A DNA stretch of 16,152 nucleotides, from positions 1 through 16,152 of the forward strand of contig JABGRG010000089.1 of assembly GCA_018648445.1 (NCBI GenBank). Direction: 5' to 3'. The DNA is from Rhodospirillales bacterium. Lineage in GTDB: Bacteria > Pseudomonadota > Alphaproteobacteria > Rhodospirillales_A > JACZKS01. Both the position numbers and the translations under genes were made by a program. The notes beneath the pieces are model-generated. The model ran no database searches, had not been told where the DNA came from, and saw only the letters and a program-made list of their open reading frames with translations. This document shows positions 1 to 8,810 of the stretch, one piece after another (within the stretch, counting starts at the first letter, position 1; each line of letters starts with the position of its first letter).

Positions 1-589
1 CCCCTGCCAGTCGGCCGTAGGGCGCGGTGTCCACGTCACCCATTCTGAGCACGCGGAAGTACTCTTCGGGACGTCGGGGCAGCAAAATCGGTAACTGATA
101 TTCCTGGCCCAACCGAACATAGATATCCACCAATGAAGGAATGGCCGCGGCCCCCATGTGGGTGTCGATGTGCGTGACGTCGATGCCGGCGGCCAATGCC
201 CGGTCGATCTGGGCGCGCATTTCCATTTCTGCGGCTTCCGGTTCCACATGTTCGGCCAACAGAGCGACACGACGCCACATAAAGCCGTCGCTATCAACAA
301 GGCCGGAAGCCGGACTGGCGCTCACCAAGGGCCGCCATCGGTAGCCGGGCCATTCGCAGGTCAGTGTCAAGTGTACGCCGAGATCGAATTTCGGCTCTCC
401 GGCGGCCAGGTCGGCCATTTCGGGGAACCAGGGACACGGCACCATGACCGATCCGCAGGTGATGGCACCCGCCCAGGACAATTCGACGAACGCCTGATTT
501 GCGCCGTGGCACATGCCGACGTCATCCGCGTGGATAATGACCGCGCGGGTATGCGGGTCCAAGCCGAGTGCCTTCGACGTCGGGTTCAT
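1..589 (-). CDS. ChbG/YdjC-family carbohydrate deacetylase, C-terminus cut by window edge
   Basis: Translating the minus strand from the ATG at 589 gives 196 codons open to the window edge. The product matches the YdjC/ChbG/HpnK fold: an N-terminal strand ending in HADD (residues 20-23), GVHLTLT (71-77), and HIDTH (140-144). The family's metal-binding Asp and His residues lie in these three blocks. Members usually run 250-300 residues, so roughly a quarter to a third is missing. They remove acetyl groups from N-acetylated sugars or oligosaccharides, probably in the cytoplasm, as no signal peptide is seen. The start overlaps the stop of the preceding small gene as ATGA, so it is the last visible gene of the ABC operon. 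The role is deacetylation of the imported sugar, by inference. Family confidence is high; substrate is unknown. Confidence 0.87.
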   Translation of the reverse strand, partial: MNPTSKALGLDPHTRAVIIHADDVGMCHGANQAFVELSWAGAITCGSVMVPCPWFPEMADLAAGEPKFDLGVHLTLTCEWPGYRWRPLVSASPASGLVDSDGFMWRRVALLAEHVEPEAAEMEMRAQIDRALAAGIDVTHIDTHMGAAAIPSLVDIYVRLGQEYQLPILLPRRPEEYFRVLRMGDVDTAPYGRLAG

Positions 590-966
590 CCCTTGGGTTC
601 CGGTCGCAGACGCAGGGGGTCGGACAAAGCCATGTTCTGACCCCGGAAATACAGGTGATGGTCAGACTTGGAAATTCCCAACCCCTGTTTTTTTGCTTCG
701 ATGTGTACGTGGTAGAAGGCGTGGCCGGAGAAAGCAAAACGCCCCTCGGCGTCGGTTATTTCCTCGCCATGAAAGTTGATGGAGACAAGGCTTTTCTTGC
801 CCAGTTTCACGGTGGCGCCAGCGACGGGACGTCCCTGCATATCAACGACACGGCCGGAAAATTTTCCATCGTCGTTCAGAACCACATAAATGTTCCAAAG
901 GATCGAAACGATGGCGATGGTGCCAAACGTTATCGTGTAGCGGCTGCGCAATATGGACCACCACAT
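586..966 (-). CDS. small membrane-anchored protein with carboxypeptidase-regulatory-like beta domain
   Basis: This 126-residue protein has a short N-terminus with Arg7 and Arg9, one hydrophobic segment (about 11-30), then a soluble part predicted to face the periplasm. Residues about 34-85 carry the pattern SGRVVDMQGRPVAGATVKL followed by TDAEGRFAFSG and an alternating hydrophobic HVHIEA strand. That pattern is typical of carboxypeptidase-regulatory-like/transthyretin-fold domains. No catalytic motif is visible. An AGGG Shine-Dalgarno overlaps the end of the upstream permease gene, 7 bp away, and the stop overlaps the deacetylase start by 4 bp, so it is translationally embedded in the transporter operon. 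I infer an accessory role, such as a periplasmic sugar-binding or docking domain next to the ABC permeases. The fold assignment is moderate and the function unknown. Confidence 0.8.
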   Translation of the reverse strand: MWWSILRSRYTITFGTIAIVSILWNIYVVLNDDGKFSGRVVDMQGRPVAGATVKLGKKSLVSINFHGEEITDAEGRFAFSGHAFYHVHIEAKKQGLGISKSDHHLYFRGQNMALSDPLRLRPEPKG

Positions 967-973
967 AACCGGC

Positions 974-1786
974 TTACCCTTTGGCCGCGCCGGAGGTCAG
1001 GCCGGCGATGAACTGCTTTTGGGACAGCAGGAAGATAACCAGACCCGGCACCAGCACCATGATGCAAAAAGCATAAAGGGCGCCGGTGGTGTTCTCGTAC
1101 ACACTCAGGAAGCGCGACAATCCCAACGGTAGCGTCTGCATTGCCTCGTCACGGATGATGACAAGGGGCCACAGGAAATTGTTCCACGACCAGATAAAGG
1201 CCAGAATCACGTTGGTGGCGATGGCCGATTGCGACAGCGGAACCATAATCCGGTAGATGATCATCCAGTCCGGCACCCCGTCAATTCGCGCCGCGTCGAT
1301 CAGGCTTTTGGGGATGGCGTCGAAACTGGCCTTGAAAACGAAAATACAGACGATGGTGGAACACAATGGCAGCGCCATGCCCATGTATGAATTGAGCAGC
1401 CCCAGTTCCTTGGTGATCAGATACGCTGGAATAATGGTGGCCTGAAATGGGATCATCATGCAGCTGAGGAACAGCATGATCACCGCCTTCTTGCCCACGA
1501 AGTCACGGGTCAGGGCGTAACCGGCCATGGCGTTAAGGAATACGTTGGCCGCGACCACGATGATCGACACGATGAGGCTGTTCGCCAGATAGCTGGCAAA
1601 GGGAATGGTGTACCAAACGTCCACGAAGAAGAAGAGATGCGGGTCCTCGGGCAGAATCGAGGGCGGGAAGGTAAAAATGTTCTCGCCCGTCAGGCTGGTC
1701 TTCAGGACCCAGTAAAACGGCACCAGCATGGCGGCACAGACGGCGCTGAGTGCAAGATGCAGGGGCCAGTGCGGATAGCGGTGCAT
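974..1786 (-). CDS. carbohydrate ABC transporter permease, MalG-type (CUT1)
   Basis: Inner-membrane subunit of 270 residues with about six hydrophobic segments (near 10-28, 67-89, 101-121, 135-154, 190-210, 236-255). The cytoplasmic EAA loop appears as DAARIDG (164-170) followed by the expected hydrophobic, basic and proline residues; it docks on the ATPase. The C-terminal FIAGLTSGAAKG tail is typical of MalG-class permeases and supports the full-length call. It starts 3 bp after the stop of the MalF-type gene, with AAGGGA ahead of the ATG. It pairs with that permease to form the translocation channel for a mono- or oligosaccharide delivered by the binding protein. Substrate cannot be read from the permease. 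Confidence 0.94.
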   Translation of the reverse strand: MHRYPHWPLHLALSAVCAAMLVPFYWVLKTSLTGENIFTFPPSILPEDPHLFFFVDVWYTIPFASYLANSLIVSIIVVAANVFLNAMAGYALTRDFVGKKAVIMLFLSCMMIPFQATIIPAYLITKELGLLNSYMGMALPLCSTIVCIFVFKASFDAIPKSLIDAARIDGVPDWMIIYRIMVPLSQSAIATNVILAFIWSWNNFLWPLVIIRDEAMQTLPLGLSRFLSVYENTTGALYAFCIMVLVPGLVIFLLSQKQFIAGLTSGAAKG

Positions 1787-1789
1787 CGC

Positions 1790-2698
1790 CTAAGTCCCTT
1801 CATCCACGGCGCCCGCATCACCGCCGAATAGGCGGTTGGCGAGCCAGGCCAGCGTTACGAAAAACAGGAAATTCACCACCGTCATGGCGGCAGCGTAATC
1901 GAATTTGGAAAGGGTGAAAGCGGCCCTGTAGATGTAGGTGATCAACAGCTCGGTAACGTGACTGGGGCCCCCCTGGGTCATGACGTAGACCAGATCGAAA
2001 TTTGTAAACGAATTGATGATGCCGACCACGAAGCACAGGAAAATCGACGGCTTGAGCATGGGGAAGGTAATGCGGATGAAACGTTTCCAGGCCCCTGCTC
2101 CGTCGATGGCCGCCGCCTCGTAAAGGCTTTGCGGAATGTTTTGCAGGCCCGTTAGCAGGATGATCATGTAGAACCCCAGCACCTGCCAGATCGACGCCAC
2201 GATGACCGAGGGGAAGGCCAGGCTGAAACTCTCCAGGAAGGGAATGCCCTCGTCGATAATGCCCAGGCTCATCAGCACGTAATTGATGAGGCCCACCTTC
2301 TCGTTGAACAGCCATTGCCAGATGATGCCGACCGCCACGGTCATCACCGGATAAGATAAAAACACGATGGTGCGATAAACGCCGCGCCCGCGAATACGGG
2401 TATCGACCATTAAGGCGATGATCAGCGCGAGCCCGATGCCAATGGGCGCGCTGGCCATGAGGACGGACGTGTTCCACAGGCTTTGCCAGAACACGTCGTC
2501 GTAGATCAGCATTTCCTCGTAGTGATAGAGGCCCGCAAACTCGGTGGGCTTGAACGGATCCCAGAACTGGAACGACAACACGCCGTTCCAGATCAGGGGA
2601 ATTATCCGATATAGGGCGAAGATCGCCAGTGACGGCGCCAGGAAGAACCAAATGAGGATTAACTCACGGGTTCTCTTTTTTTTGATCAACGTGTTCAT
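1790..2698 (-). CDS. carbohydrate ABC transporter permease, MalF/UgpA-type (CUT1)
   Basis: Inner-membrane protein of 302 residues with a basic N-terminus (KKKRTR) and a first membrane segment from about residue 13. The EAA loop reads EAAAIDGA (194-201), followed by a Trp-Lys-Arg-Phe stretch and FPMLKPS. MTQGGP at 240-245 is the other hallmark of MalF/UgpA proteins. The length is that of UgpA-like subunits lacking the large periplasmic loop of E. coli MalF. The ATG at 2698 follows an AGGA-like ribosome site. It lies 30 bp downstream of the binding-protein gene and 3 bp upstream of the MalG-type gene, so the two permeases are almost certainly co-translated. It forms the channel heterodimer with the 974-1786 product. 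Confidence 0.94.
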   Translation of the reverse strand: MNTLIKKKRTRELILIWFFLAPSLAIFALYRIIPLIWNGVLSFQFWDPFKPTEFAGLYHYEEMLIYDDVFWQSLWNTSVLMASAPIGIGLALIIALMVDTRIRGRGVYRTIVFLSYPVMTVAVGIIWQWLFNEKVGLINYVLMSLGIIDEGIPFLESFSLAFPSVIVASIWQVLGFYMIILLTGLQNIPQSLYEAAAIDGAGAWKRFIRITFPMLKPSIFLCFVVGIINSFTNFDLVYVMTQGGPSHVTELLITYIYRAAFTLSKFDYAAAMTVVNFLFFVTLAWLANRLFGGDAGAVDEGT

Positions 2699-2728
2699 GT
2701 GTTCCTAGCACCGTCCCTGATGAATACC

Positions 2729-3982
2729 CTAGCGCCGGGAAAGAACCCGGTTGACCTTCTTTTCGGCGGCGTCGAGAGCTTCCTTGGCGCTCTTGCGGCC
2801 GAGAAGGGCGTTTTGCAGTTCCGGATAGAAGGCTTCCTTGACGGCGGCGTCCTTAGCCACCGGCCAGTTGCCCACCAGCTTGTCCAAGTGTTCTGTCTGG
2901 GTTTTCATGACCGAAACGGCGTCGGGGATGTTTTTCTCAAAGTAGGCCATGAGCTTTTTGTTGGCCACCTTGCTGCCGGTCAGCACGTTGAGCGACGAAC
3001 CCAGGTCATAGGCGCCACCGCCGCTGGTCGCCATCTTGGCAAATTCCCAGGCAATCTTCGGGTACTTGGTGGACTTGGAAATGAGCAAGGCATGGGAGTT
3101 GGGGGTCGACCAGTTGCCCGGCATCTGGGCCACGCCGACCGTGTCCTTGTTCATCCACGGACCTTTGGCCTTCATCCACATGAAGGCAGGCGAGTGGGCC
3201 TGCAACATGCCGATGGTGCCCGCCGCGAAGGCGTTGTTGGGTTTGACCCAGCGGCCTGTCCAGCTGATCTTGTTGATGGCTCCGCTCTTGGTGGCGGCGG
3301 CCAGTTTTTCGACGGCGGCCACGGCCGCGGGCGTGTTGAAGGCAGCCTTTTTCAGATCCGGCGTGAACATCTCAACGCCGTTCATGGCCATCAAGGACCA
3401 ATATAGCCAGTCGAAGTTCAACGTCATGAAGCCCGACTTTTCGCCACCGCTCAACTTTCCTGCATAAGCAAGAAGATCATCGAAGGTCTTGGGCGGCCCG
3501 GAAAGTCCGGCTTTCTTGAACATGGCCTGATTGTAGAAAAGCAAGGTTTTGGAGATGTAGAAGGGCACGCCGTAATTCTTGCCCTCGTAAACCCAGCTGC
3601 TCAGGAATTCCGGGTACAATTCGCTCGTATAGGAGGCCTGATCCGCCTTCAGGTACGGCGTCAGGTCCAGAAGTCCGCCCTTGGAGGCGTATTCCAGCCA
3701 CAAACCGCCTTGTACGTCGACGATGTCAGGAGCCGTACCAGCCACCACCTGTGTCTGATAATAGGTGCTCCATTCCGAGCCCTTCTTGTCCAGCCATTCG
3801 ATGGTAACGTCCGGGTATTTCGCTTTGAACTGCTTCATCCACTTCTCGGCTCCCGCCTTGAAGTGGGGGATATTCCAGGCAAGGAACGATATCTTTTTCT
3901 CGGCCTGGACCGGCGATGTTCCCAATACCGCGGCGACGGCAAAAGCGACAGCCGCAACGGTGGTCGTAATCGTGCTACGCAT
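2729..3982 (-). CDS. sugar ABC transporter substrate-binding protein (family 1)
   Basis: Periplasmic sugar-binding protein of 417 residues. I chose the ATG at 3982 rather than an in-frame ATG at 4015 for two reasons. An AGGAGGAAGACA ribosome site sits directly before it, and the protein then begins with a clean Sec signal peptide: MRSTITTT, an Ala/Val-rich core, and a likely cut after PVQA (about residue 27). The mature part has the family-1 pattern KISFLAWN near its start, a GTAPDIVDV segment, and a YGVPFYISKTLLFYN stretch, all typical of maltose/glycerol-phosphate-type binding proteins. It delivers substrate to the two permeases encoded next. Its position between the oxidoreductase and permease genes indicates one operon. 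Many aromatic residues would fit a carbohydrate ligand, but the ligand is not identifiable. Confidence 0.93.
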   Translation of the reverse strand: MRSTITTTVAAVAFAVAAVLGTSPVQAEKKISFLAWNIPHFKAGAEKWMKQFKAKYPDVTIEWLDKKGSEWSTYYQTQVVAGTAPDIVDVQGGLWLEYASKGGLLDLTPYLKADQASYTSELYPEFLSSWVYEGKNYGVPFYISKTLLFYNQAMFKKAGLSGPPKTFDDLLAYAGKLSGGEKSGFMTLNFDWLYWSLMAMNGVEMFTPDLKKAAFNTPAAVAAVEKLAAATKSGAINKISWTGRWVKPNNAFAAGTIGMLQAHSPAFMWMKAKGPWMNKDTVGVAQMPGNWSTPNSHALLISKSTKYPKIAWEFAKMATSGGGAYDLGSSLNVLTGSKVANKKLMAYFEKNIPDAVSVMKTQTEHLDKLVGNWPVAKDAAVKEAFYPELQNALLGRKSAKEALDAAEKKVNRVLSRR

Positions 3983-4036
3983 TGTCTTCCTCCTGCTTTT
4001 GTTGTCGTTTTCCAATAATTTCGGTCGATCAGGAGC

Positions 4037-5068
4037 CTAGAAGGCCAGTTGGACCTCCCTTCCCTCCGCCAGCGACCGCTCCGCTTCGAGACAGATGATG
4101 ATGCGCTTGCGTGCTTCCTCTCCAGAGACGATGGGCCGACGATTGCGGAACGCTTCGACGACCTTCACCAACTCTTCTTCCAGTTCAAACAGTTCGCCCG
4201 ATGGCGGCAACTCGAGCGTCTCGCATTTTTCCTCGCCGCCCTTAAGAACCTTCAATTCGAAAGTGGGGTGCCGGGTGCGGTCCATGGTTCCCGACCACCA
4301 GGTGCGAATAGCGCCCTCGCTGCCTACCAGTTCCATCACCTGATGGTGCTCGAAACCGGCCAAAGACTGGGTCACCATGGCGTACAACTGACCCGGCCAG
4401 CGAACCAGCGCCGTGAAATTGTCGTACATGTTGTGAGGCCCCGTTTGCTGACGATCCTTGGCGGAACCGGCAGCCAGCACGGAGACGGGATCGCCATGAT
4501 CCTCGAAATACCACATGAGGGAGTCAAAGAAATGCACCGGCTCTTCCAGCGTCCAAGAACCCACCTTGTCGCCGTCGAAACGCCAACCACCGGAACCGGG
4601 CCGATAGGGGTGACGGAACAGGCTGACAAGAGCATACATGGGCTCGCCGATGGCGCCTTCTTCAACCAGGGTTTTTACGCGCCCCCACTGGGTGGACAGC
4701 CGGAACTCGTGACCGATGGTAAGGACACGGTCATTGCGCCGGGCTGCCTCGATAAGCCGATCGCACTCCTCCACGCTCAGCGCCATGGGCTTTTCCAGCA
4801 GCATATCCTTGCCCGCTTCCAGGGCGGCCACCCCCACTTCCGCATGCAGATGGTTGGGGACCACCACGTCCACCGCATCAATGTCGGCGCGCGCCAATAC
4901 CTCTTGGTATCCACGGTACACGGCAATGCCGGGGAAAGCCTCTTTCGCGGCAGCCTCGGAGGCATCGTCACCAACGGCGATGGCCGCCAGTTCGGCACCG
5001 GGCGCCTTGATGATGGCGTTGGCATGATGCTGGCCCCAAAGTCCGTACCCGATCAGTCCAAAACGCAT
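4037..5068 (-). CDS. Gfo/Idh/MocA-family NAD(P)-dependent oxidoreductase
   Basis: Cytoplasmic sugar dehydrogenase-type protein of 343 residues. The N-terminal Rossmann fold has the dinucleotide-binding glycines G7, G9 and G12 in GYGLWG. The family's second signature, LEKPMAL, starts at residue 91, with the usual catalytic-region lysine in EKP. The C-terminal half carries GSWTLEEPVHFFDSLMW, a typical active-site stretch in which histidine and aspartate contribute to catalysis. Members oxidise or reduce hydroxyls on inositols, sugars and amino sugars, sometimes as part of redox-assisted glycoside cleavage. GGGGAGG precedes the ATG at 5068. It sits between the ATPase (39 bp gap) and binding-protein genes (54 bp gap), so it probably acts first on the imported sugar. 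Exact substrate is unknown. Confidence 0.92.
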   Translation of the reverse strand: MRFGLIGYGLWGQHHANAIIKAPGAELAAIAVGDDASEAAAKEAFPGIAVYRGYQEVLARADIDAVDVVVPNHLHAEVGVAALEAGKDMLLEKPMALSVEECDRLIEAARRNDRVLTIGHEFRLSTQWGRVKTLVEEGAIGEPMYALVSLFRHPYRPGSGGWRFDGDKVGSWTLEEPVHFFDSLMWYFEDHGDPVSVLAAGSAKDRQQTGPHNMYDNFTALVRWPGQLYAMVTQSLAGFEHHQVMELVGSEGAIRTWWSGTMDRTRHPTFELKVLKGGEEKCETLELPPSGELFELEEELVKVVEAFRNRRPIVSGEEARKRIIICLEAERSLAEGREVQLAF

Positions 5069-5107
5069 GCCCTAACCTCCCCTCGTTTATTATCGTCCCG
5101 ATTTATG

Positions 5108-6193
<1,086 letters not shown>

Positions 6194-6310
6194 TACTCAG
6201 CTTCCCCCAATTTCGTTTTTTTCCCCACCACCACTGAAAAGCCATTTTGCATCGAATGCAACCCCTATCCATGAGTGCCGTCAAAGAAAAATGGGGCTAT
6301 TCGGTCTCGG
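6194..6310 (-). promoter_or_regulatory. upstream region of the ABC operon with candidate promoter
   Basis: This is the only sizeable gap between the dehydratase operon (ending at 6311) and the ABC operon (starting at 6193). On the minus strand a TTGACG element (6284-6279) resembles a -35 box (5 of 6). Seventeen bases downstream is TTGCAT (6261-6256), a poor -10 (3 of 6) that is also the first arm of a palindrome. GGGGGA near 6210-6204 acts as the ribosome site. I see no convincing hairpin plus T-tract terminator for the upstream operon, so read-through is possible. The promoter call is weak and rests on position plus motif resemblance. Confidence 0.35.
6247..6261. promoter_or_regulatory. palindromic candidate operator TTGCAT-CGA-ATGCAA
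   Basis: A perfect inverted repeat with 6-bp arms around a 3-bp CGA centre. It lies 53 bp upstream of the ATPase start and would overlap the -10 of the weak promoter proposed there. Size and symmetry fit the operator of a dimeric helix-turn-helix repressor such as a LacI- or GntR-family sugar regulator. No such regulator is encoded in the window. I did not find another copy of the same arms in the other two promoter gaps. The palindrome is seen directly; operator function is inference. Confidence 0.4.
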
Positions 6311-6613
6311 TTATCTTTTCCCAGCACGGCCGGAGAGATTGTGGACGTGAACGTGGGTTCCCGCAGCGATGTCCCGTGTGGCGTCTCCAATGATTTCGCC
6401 ATATTTTCGGATTGTCGAGCCCGACGGGATGGATGCCAAAGCGAACTTGTGGCACCGCCGGATATCCTCCCCCACCTTTACCTCCACGGGGCCTGCGGGC
6501 GTTCCCACGCGGGCCAATGCTCCCGCAGCCAAAGGGCGCAGGGCCGTCGCCACGCCATCGTCTGCATGCAGCACCAGGGCGTCGACGGGTTCGCGGGTTG
6601 ATGTTTTATTCAT
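6311..6613 (-). CDS. UxaA-family small subunit (SAF domain), altronate dehydratase/SuyA-like
   Basis: A 100-residue protein matching the N-terminal SAF domain of UxaA/GarD enzymes. The C-terminal half follows the family pattern: HKFALASIPSG (55-65), IRKYGEIIG (68-76), ATRDIAAG (78-85), then HVHVHN (87-92). In altronate and galactarate dehydratases this domain is fused to or associated with the large catalytic part. In sulfolactate sulfo-lyase it is the separate SuyA subunit. The ATG at 6613 overlaps the large-subunit stop by 4 bp, so the two halves are surely made together. The predicted reaction is beta-elimination of water, or of sulfite if SuyAB-like, from a 2-hydroxy acid to give a 2-keto acid. 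Family is secure; substrate is not. Confidence 0.9.
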   Translation of the reverse strand: MNKTSTREPVDALVLHADDGVATALRPLAAGALARVGTPAGPVEVKVGEDIRRCHKFALASIPSGSTIRKYGEIIGDATRDIAAGTHVHVHNLSGRAGKR

Positions 6614-7773
6614 AACGCTGGCCCCATTCGACTTACAACTTCCTCGCCTTCATCCAAAATCTCGCCAAAGGTCATGGTTCCGGACGCCACCTCCATGGCC
6701 AGATCGAGAAGATCGGGCACGGCATCGGCCAAATTCCGCCGCCCTTCGAAGACTTGGGTAGCCTCGAAATCGATCTGCGAGTTCAGACGGTCCACCGAAT
6801 CGGGATTTGCCGATATCTTGATGGTCGGCGCAATCGAATTGACGAAACTGTTGCCCGCGCCGGTCGTGAAAAGAACCAGTTGCGCCCCTGCCGCGACCAT
6901 TCCCGTCATCGACTCCGGAGCATATGCCGGGGCGTCCATAAACCAAAGGCCGGGACCGGGTGGCGCTTCGGCCATTCCGATCACACCTTGAATGGGGCGC
7001 GATCCCCCTTTTGCTATGGCCCCCAACGCTTTCTCTTCCAGTGTGCTCAGACCGGCTTCGATATTGGTCGGTCCGGGGTTGTCGCCCAACAGATCGATCC
7101 CGGCGGCAATCGCCGCGTCTTCTCGCCGCCGGACCGCTTCGGATATGGCCTCGGCGACCGATGGATCGGCGGCGCGGGCCTGAAGCAGATGAACGGTCCC
7201 GAACCATTCCATGGTTTCGCCAATGACGGCCCGCCCGCCGCTGTCGACCACCGCATCTACGACACCGCCGACCAGCGGATTGGAGACCAGACCCGAGCTG
7301 GGGTCCGACCGGCCGCACTCACCGGCAACAAACAACGCCGACAGGGGTGCGGGACGCCGCCTTTGGCGCGACAAATCGCGCGCCAAACCGGCGGCGGCGC
7401 GTAATCCCCGGTCGGTCAGCGTCAGGGCGTCATGGCCGCATTCGTCCAACGTCAGCGCCACCACTGGTTTACCCGTTTCAGATATGGTTTGCGCAAATTC
7501 GGCCACCTGCGGCGGATGGCCGCCAATCAGCAAAACCGCACCCACATTGGGATTGCGCCCCAACCCGATGAGGCTGCGACGATGGAGGTCATAATCCTCA
7601 CCGACAATGCCGCTGCCAAAGGGCATGGCAAAGACGCGCGCACCCGGTATGGAGCGCCCGATCCGTCTCGCCGTCGGCCCGGTCAATCCGGTGATCGACA
7701 GGATCAAAAGATGATTTCGCACACCGATGGAACCATCGGGCCGTTCATATCCTTGAAAGCTTCGTTCGCTCAT
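6610..7773 (-). CDS. UxaA-family large subunit, altronate/galactarate dehydratase or SuyB-like
   Basis: A 387-residue protein matching the catalytic C-terminal region of UxaA/GarD enzymes. It begins with GYERPDGSIGVRN (8-20), then has FGSGIVGED (52-60), LDECGHD (109-115), ECGRSDPSSGLVSNP (152-166) and IGETMEWFG (184-192). The block at 152-166 corresponds to the CGGSDxxSGxxANP signature of the family, with Arg replacing the second Gly. Such enzymes use a divalent metal, often iron, to dehydrate altronate- or galactarate-type acids. The two-polypeptide layout also matches SuyAB sulfolactate sulfo-lyase. The start overlaps the stop of the UxuA-like gene as ATGA, and the stop overlaps the small-subunit start. 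Context with UxuA-like and enolase-superfamily enzymes favours an aldonate or aldarate dehydratase. Confidence 0.9.
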   Translation of the reverse strand: MSERSFQGYERPDGSIGVRNHLLILSITGLTGPTARRIGRSIPGARVFAMPFGSGIVGEDYDLHRRSLIGLGRNPNVGAVLLIGGHPPQVAEFAQTISETGKPVVALTLDECGHDALTLTDRGLRAAAGLARDLSRQRRRPAPLSALFVAGECGRSDPSSGLVSNPLVGGVVDAVVDSGGRAVIGETMEWFGTVHLLQARAADPSVAEAISEAVRRREDAAIAAGIDLLGDNPGPTNIEAGLSTLEEKALGAIAKGGSRPIQGVIGMAEAPPGPGLWFMDAPAYAPESMTGMVAAGAQLVLFTTGAGNSFVNSIAPTIKISANPDSVDRLNSQIDFEATQVFEGRRNLADAVPDLLDLAMEVASGTMTFGEILDEGEEVVSRMGPAL

Positions 7774-8810
7774 TTATCCGTCTCCGTCACCGCTCTAATT
7801 AGCCCGGCGATATAGCCTGTGGCGTAGGCCCGGCTGCGGTGTCCCCACACGGTATCGTTCACCATGCGTGGAACGTGATCGTCGATCAGGAACCCGTCGA
7901 ACTTCACCCGAACCAACTCACGCAACACGGCCACCAGATCGACGTCGCCTTCATCAAGGAAGCATTCGCGAAACTTGGGCACCGTTCCCTTGATGTTACG
8001 GAAATGAATGAAATCGATTTTGCCGCGTTCACCGAATTCACGTAACGCCGCCATCATCGCGTCGACCCCCGATTCCGACCAGGTGCCCATACAGAAATCG
8101 AGGCTGTGGTTGGGGCTGTCACCGATCTCCAGCGCGCGGCGCACCCCTTCGATATTTCTAAAAATACGCGCGACGCCGCCCAGGCTGGGTACCGGCGGAT
8201 CATCGGGATGAAGCGCCAGCCTGACACCGGCCTCTTCGGCAACCGGCAAAACCGCGTCGATGAAGTAGCTGTAGTTCGCCCACATATCGTCGTCGGTATA
8301 TTCGCGCCCGAACATGGGCGGGGCGTCTTCCACCAACGCCAAGTCGAAAGACGAACAACGGGCCTGACCGCGAATCTCGGTGGTTTTGGACGTGCGCCAA
8401 ACGCGCGTCGGCATCCAGTGGTATCCGAGGATGGGTATTCCGGCCCGTCCGATGGCGCGAATGGTTTCCCTGTAATTGTCAATCTGTTCGTCCCGTCCCG
8501 GCAGGCCCAGCATGGCCTTGTCGTAAAACCAGATCGGCACGTTCTCCAGCGCCTCGAGCCGCAGCCCGTAATCCTCAATGCGGCGGCGCTCCTGAACCAG
8601 TTCGAAGGTATCCCAGCGGCTGGTCGACCCAGACCCTCCATCAGCCACCCAATAGGTCCCGCCCAGCGCCCCCGATCCAAAAGACGCCTCGCCCGTAAAT
8701 GGCGGGGTGTTCAACACGATCCCCTCGACCCCCAACTGTTTGGCGAAAAGCAGATCTTCCTCGGTAGCGCCTCTCAGGCTGCCGATTGCGACACGCATGT
8801 TCTGTTTCAT
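7770..8810 (-). CDS. mannonate dehydratase-like TIM-barrel enzyme (UxuA family)
   Basis: A 346-residue cytoplasmic protein. I prefer the ATG at 8810, preceded by GGGGGAAGCC, over an in-frame ATG at 8828. Family blocks are clear: GYHWMPTRVWRT (129-140), LHPDDPP (H201), LDFCMGTW (C240), IHFRN (H269), and FLIDDH (D310/D311). These match the His-Cys-His-Asp metal site described for UxuA, which dehydrates D-mannonate to 2-keto-3-deoxygluconate. The protein is shorter than E. coli UxuA (394), and the spacing suggests a trimmed subfamily, so a related aldonate is possible. It is the first gene of a three-gene operon with the UxaA-type subunits, and shares a 77-bp divergent promoter region with the plus-strand enolase-superfamily gene. 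Confidence 0.9.
   Translation of the reverse strand: MKQNMRVAIGSLRGATEEDLLFAKQLGVEGIVLNTPPFTGEASFGSGALGGTYWVADGGSGSTSRWDTFELVQERRRIEDYGLRLEALENVPIWFYDKAMLGLPGRDEQIDNYRETIRAIGRAGIPILGYHWMPTRVWRTSKTTEIRGQARCSSFDLALVEDAPPMFGREYTDDDMWANYSYFIDAVLPVAEEAGVRLALHPDDPPVPSLGGVARIFRNIEGVRRALEIGDSPNHSLDFCMGTWSESGVDAMMAALREFGERGKIDFIHFRNIKGTVPKFRECFLDEGDVDLVAVLRELVRVKFDGFLIDDHVPRMVNDTVWGHRSRAYATGYIAGLIRAVTETDK

Noticed and set aside
1818..2651. 277-codon open frame on the minus strand within the MalF-type permease gene
   Set aside because: It is a different frame of the same strand, Arg/His-rich and lacking membrane segments, so it is a shadow of the permease.
3983..4015. Upstream in-frame ATG that would lengthen the binding protein by 11 residues
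   Set aside because: It would bury the strong AGGAGGA ribosome site inside the gene and put charged residues before the signal peptide.
6194..6310. Rho-independent terminator after the UxaA-type small subunit gene
   Set aside because: Short T-runs and C/G blocks are present, but I could not pair a convincing stem directly before a T-tract.
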